This document shows positions 4,661 to 5,519 of a stretch of 5,519 nucleotides of DNA, piece by piece. The translations under genes were made by a program, and so were the position numbers. A model generated the notes under the pieces. That model saw nothing but the letters and a program-made list of their open reading frames with translations, was not told the origin of the DNA and searched no databases. The DNA comes from an uncultured Prosthecobacter sp. (GTDB lineage: Bacteria > Verrucomicrobiota > Verrucomicrobiia > Verrucomicrobiales > Verrucomicrobiaceae). Within the stretch, counting starts at the first letter, position 1. Every line of letters starts with the position of its first letter. The stretch spans positions 1 through 5,519 of the forward strand of contig CALDGV010000331.1 of NCBI GenBank assembly GCA_937941745.1, given 5' to 3'.

Positions 4661-5395
4661 ATGAGCCAGCCCGCCCCCGCCACGTCCAAGCCCGTCATTC
4701 TTCCTCCCCGCGTCAATTCGCCCATCCTGGCGAAGTTCCAAAAGCCGGGCGAGCCTGTCATTGTGGTCAAAATTGCTGACCTGGGCATGACATCGGACTT
4801 CGACATGCAGGTGGGCAATCGCTCCTACCTTTTCCGCTGGGATTCCCGCAAAGGCGGCCACATCCTGCGCGTCCCCCATGGCATCTGGCATCAGAACAAA
4901 GAGCAGGTTGCCAACGAAATCATGTATCAGCGCAAAATGCGCTACCCGGTCATTGTGACCGTGGAGCTTCCAGCCGTTGAAGCTCTTCCCATTTCCACAA
5001 CCCAGGGTGGAGAAGCGGCATCTCGCCAGCCTCATACGTTGGAGAACGAGGGTTCAAATCCCTCCCCTGGAACCATCGTCCTGCCTCCTTCCAATGAAGC
5101 CCCGTTTGCGGACGGTGCCGACAAGGTGAAGAAGCCCAAGGATGAGCAGACCGAAGGCAACAAAGAGCCTGAGCCTCCGAAAGTCCTCATGTATGGCGAA
5201 ATGCCCCTTCACGCCGCCGTTGCGGAACTGGTGAAGGAAAGCGCCATTCGAGTGAAGGCCATTGCTCACCAGCTTGATGTGCCGGAGGATGACATCCGCG
5301 CCGCCCTCAAAGCCCCTGAATCCACGGCAGAAGTTGCCAACGCTGGATGGGTTCGCATCAAGGGCGCAACTTCCACCGAAGGGGGCGAAGAGTAA
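4661..5395 (+). CDS. Two-domain phage protein of unknown function containing a tRNA-encoding linker
   Basis: I do not recognise the family of this 244-residue protein. Residues 31-103 look like a folded, beta-rich domain (P-V-I-V-V-K-I, then N-R-S-Y-L-F-R-W, then G-I-W-H-Q-N-K and Y-P-V-I-V-T-V). Residues 108-176 are low-complexity, rich in Pro, Glu, Lys, Ser and Gly, and surely disordered. Residues 180-235 form a compact helical unit (H-A-A-V-A-E-L-V, then I-R-V-K-A-I-A-H-Q-L-D-V, then P-E-D-D-I-R-A-A-L, then G-W-V-R-I) that resembles a winged helix-turn-helix. Position after the capsid gene suggests a head-associated or morphogenesis protein. The oddity is that codons 114-139 of the linker are also a full tRNA cloverleaf on the same strand. 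The frame stays open through it, so the protein could be made whole unless RNase P and the tRNA 3' maturation enzymes cut the transcript. No Shine-Dalgarno sequence precedes the ATG at 4661; the next gene follows after 3 nt. Confidence 0.7.
   Translation: MSQPAPATSKPVILPPRVNSPILAKFQKPGEPVIVVKIADLGMTSDFDMQVGNRSYLFRWDSRKGGHILRVPHGIWHQNKEQVANEIMYQRKMRYPVIVTVELPAVEALPISTTQGGEAASRQPHTLENEGSNPSPGTIVLPPSNEAPFADGADKVKKPKDEQTEGNKEPEPPKVLMYGEMPLHAAVAELVKESAIRVKAIAHQLDVPEDDIRAALKAPESTAEVANAGWVRIKGATSTEGGEE
5001..5075 (+). tRNA. Initiator-type tRNA(fMet), anticodon CAT, embedded in a protein-coding gene
   Basis: A complete 75-nt cloverleaf can be folded by hand. Acceptor arms CCCAGGG (5001-5007) and CCCTGGA (5065-5071) pair at six of seven positions. 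The one exception is C1 against A72, the diagnostic bacterial initiator mismatch that permits formylation and keeps EF-Tu away. T8-G9 follows. The D stem is GAGA/TCTC (5010-5013, 5021-5024), with initiator-type A11:U24 and loop AGCGGCA, keeping G18-G19. The anticodon stem CCAGC/GTTGG (5026-5030, 5038-5042) has one G.U pair. The loop CTCATAC holds CAT at 5033-5035 after U33. The variable loop is AGAAC. The T stem GAGGG/CCCTC (5048-5052, 5060-5064) is perfect with loop TTCAAAT. The discriminator is A73 (5072), and CCA is encoded (5073-5075). It lacks the usual G-G-G/C-C-C pairs at 29-31/39-41, having A:U, G.U and C:G, and has C38 rather than A38. It could be a divergent functional initiator or a tRNA mimic. 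Confidence 0.85.
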
Positions 5396-5398
5396 GCC

Positions 5399-5519
5399 AT
5401 GAACACAGTTCGCGACGTGGTGGAAAGCCTCTACGGTTACTTGACCGCAGAGCAACGGACCATTCCGCACGTCGCGACTGATTGGCAAGATCCCCTGCCC
5501 TACGCGCTCCTGGCGATCA
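5399..5519 (+). CDS. Partial gene, N-terminal 40 codons, unknown function
   Basis: An ATG at 5399, 3 nt after the previous stop, opens a frame with no stop up to the window edge. The visible product begins M-N-T-V-R-D-V-V-E-S-L-Y-G-Y-L-T and continues with W-Q-D-P-L-P-Y-A-L-L-A-I. It starts with a short amphipathic helix and then a Pro/aromatic stretch. A purine-rich region (around 5379-5392, GGGGGCGAAGAG within it) could supply a weak ribosome site, and the tight spacing suggests coupling to the upstream gene. By position it may be a head-completion or tail-connection protein, but nothing in the 40 residues proves it. Confidence 0.6.
   Translation, partial: MNTVRDVVESLYGYLTAEQRTIPHVATDWQDPLPYALLAI

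Noticed and set aside
5035..5075. The tRNA 3' half as a phage attachment site
   Set aside because: Attachment sites usually keep only the 3' part of a tRNA and lie next to an integrase. Here the whole cloverleaf is present, inside an open gene among virion genes, with no integrase in view.
5001..5075. Assignment of the CAT tRNA as elongator Met or Ile2
   Set aside because: C1xA72 and A11:U24 are initiator marks, and the acceptor stem does not resemble typical elongator Met or Ile2. The weak anticodon stem keeps some doubt, which is noted in the findings.
1..5519. CRISPR arrays, insertion sequences, riboswitches and rRNA
   Set aside because: I saw no regularly spaced long repeats, transposase frames with terminal inverted repeats, or recognisable riboswitch or rRNA signatures on either strand.

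Overview
The window reads as part of a double-stranded DNA tailed phage or prophage, with every gene on the + strand. It is GC-rich with strong C/G preference at third codon positions. A membrane-protein and lipoprotein cluster typical of lysis genes indicates a Gram-negative host. The proteins remind me of phages and prophages of Verrucomicrobiota-like bacteria, but that host assignment is only an impression.

Layout. Positions 24-1758 hold a compact lysis-like cassette: a single-pass membrane protein, a 75-residue holin-like protein, a membrane-anchored helical protein with an out-of-frame lipoprotein gene starting inside it (a spanin-like pair), a 185-residue candidate cell-wall enzyme with a His...Ser-x-Gly-Cys motif, and a 63-residue Cys/His protein. 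Several of these genes overlap by ATGA or are nested. A GC-rich hairpin on the last stop codon and a short AT-rich stretch (1747-1795) separate this cassette from the head module. The head module holds a 369-residue acidic coiled-coil protein (probable scaffold) and a 526-residue major capsid protein of the N4 gp56/DUF4043 type with a large inserted domain. A 12-bp GC-rich hairpin terminator follows the capsid gene. Next come a 244-residue protein of unknown function (4661-5395) and the first 40 codons of another gene that runs off the end.

The most striking feature lies inside the 244-residue coding region. Positions 5001-5075 fold as a complete 75-nt tRNA cloverleaf with anticodon CAT and an encoded CCA end. 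It has the C1xA72 mismatch and A11:U24 pair that mark bacterial initiator tRNA(fMet). All other stem positions pair. The tRNA is on the same strand as the gene, spans exactly 25 codons' worth of sequence, introduces no stop codon, and falls in the disordered linker between two apparently folded protein domains. The same DNA therefore seems to encode both a polypeptide linker and an initiator-like tRNA. The tRNA lacks the usual three G:C pairs at 29-31/39-41, so it is either a divergent initiator or a mimic with another role.

How the parts fit together: the first block would release virions through inner membrane, wall and outer membrane; the scaffold and capsid proteins would build the head. 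The capsid gene has the only strong Shine-Dalgarno sequence in the window and is followed by a terminator, as expected for the most abundant virion protein. The gene carrying the tRNA lies just downstream of that terminator.
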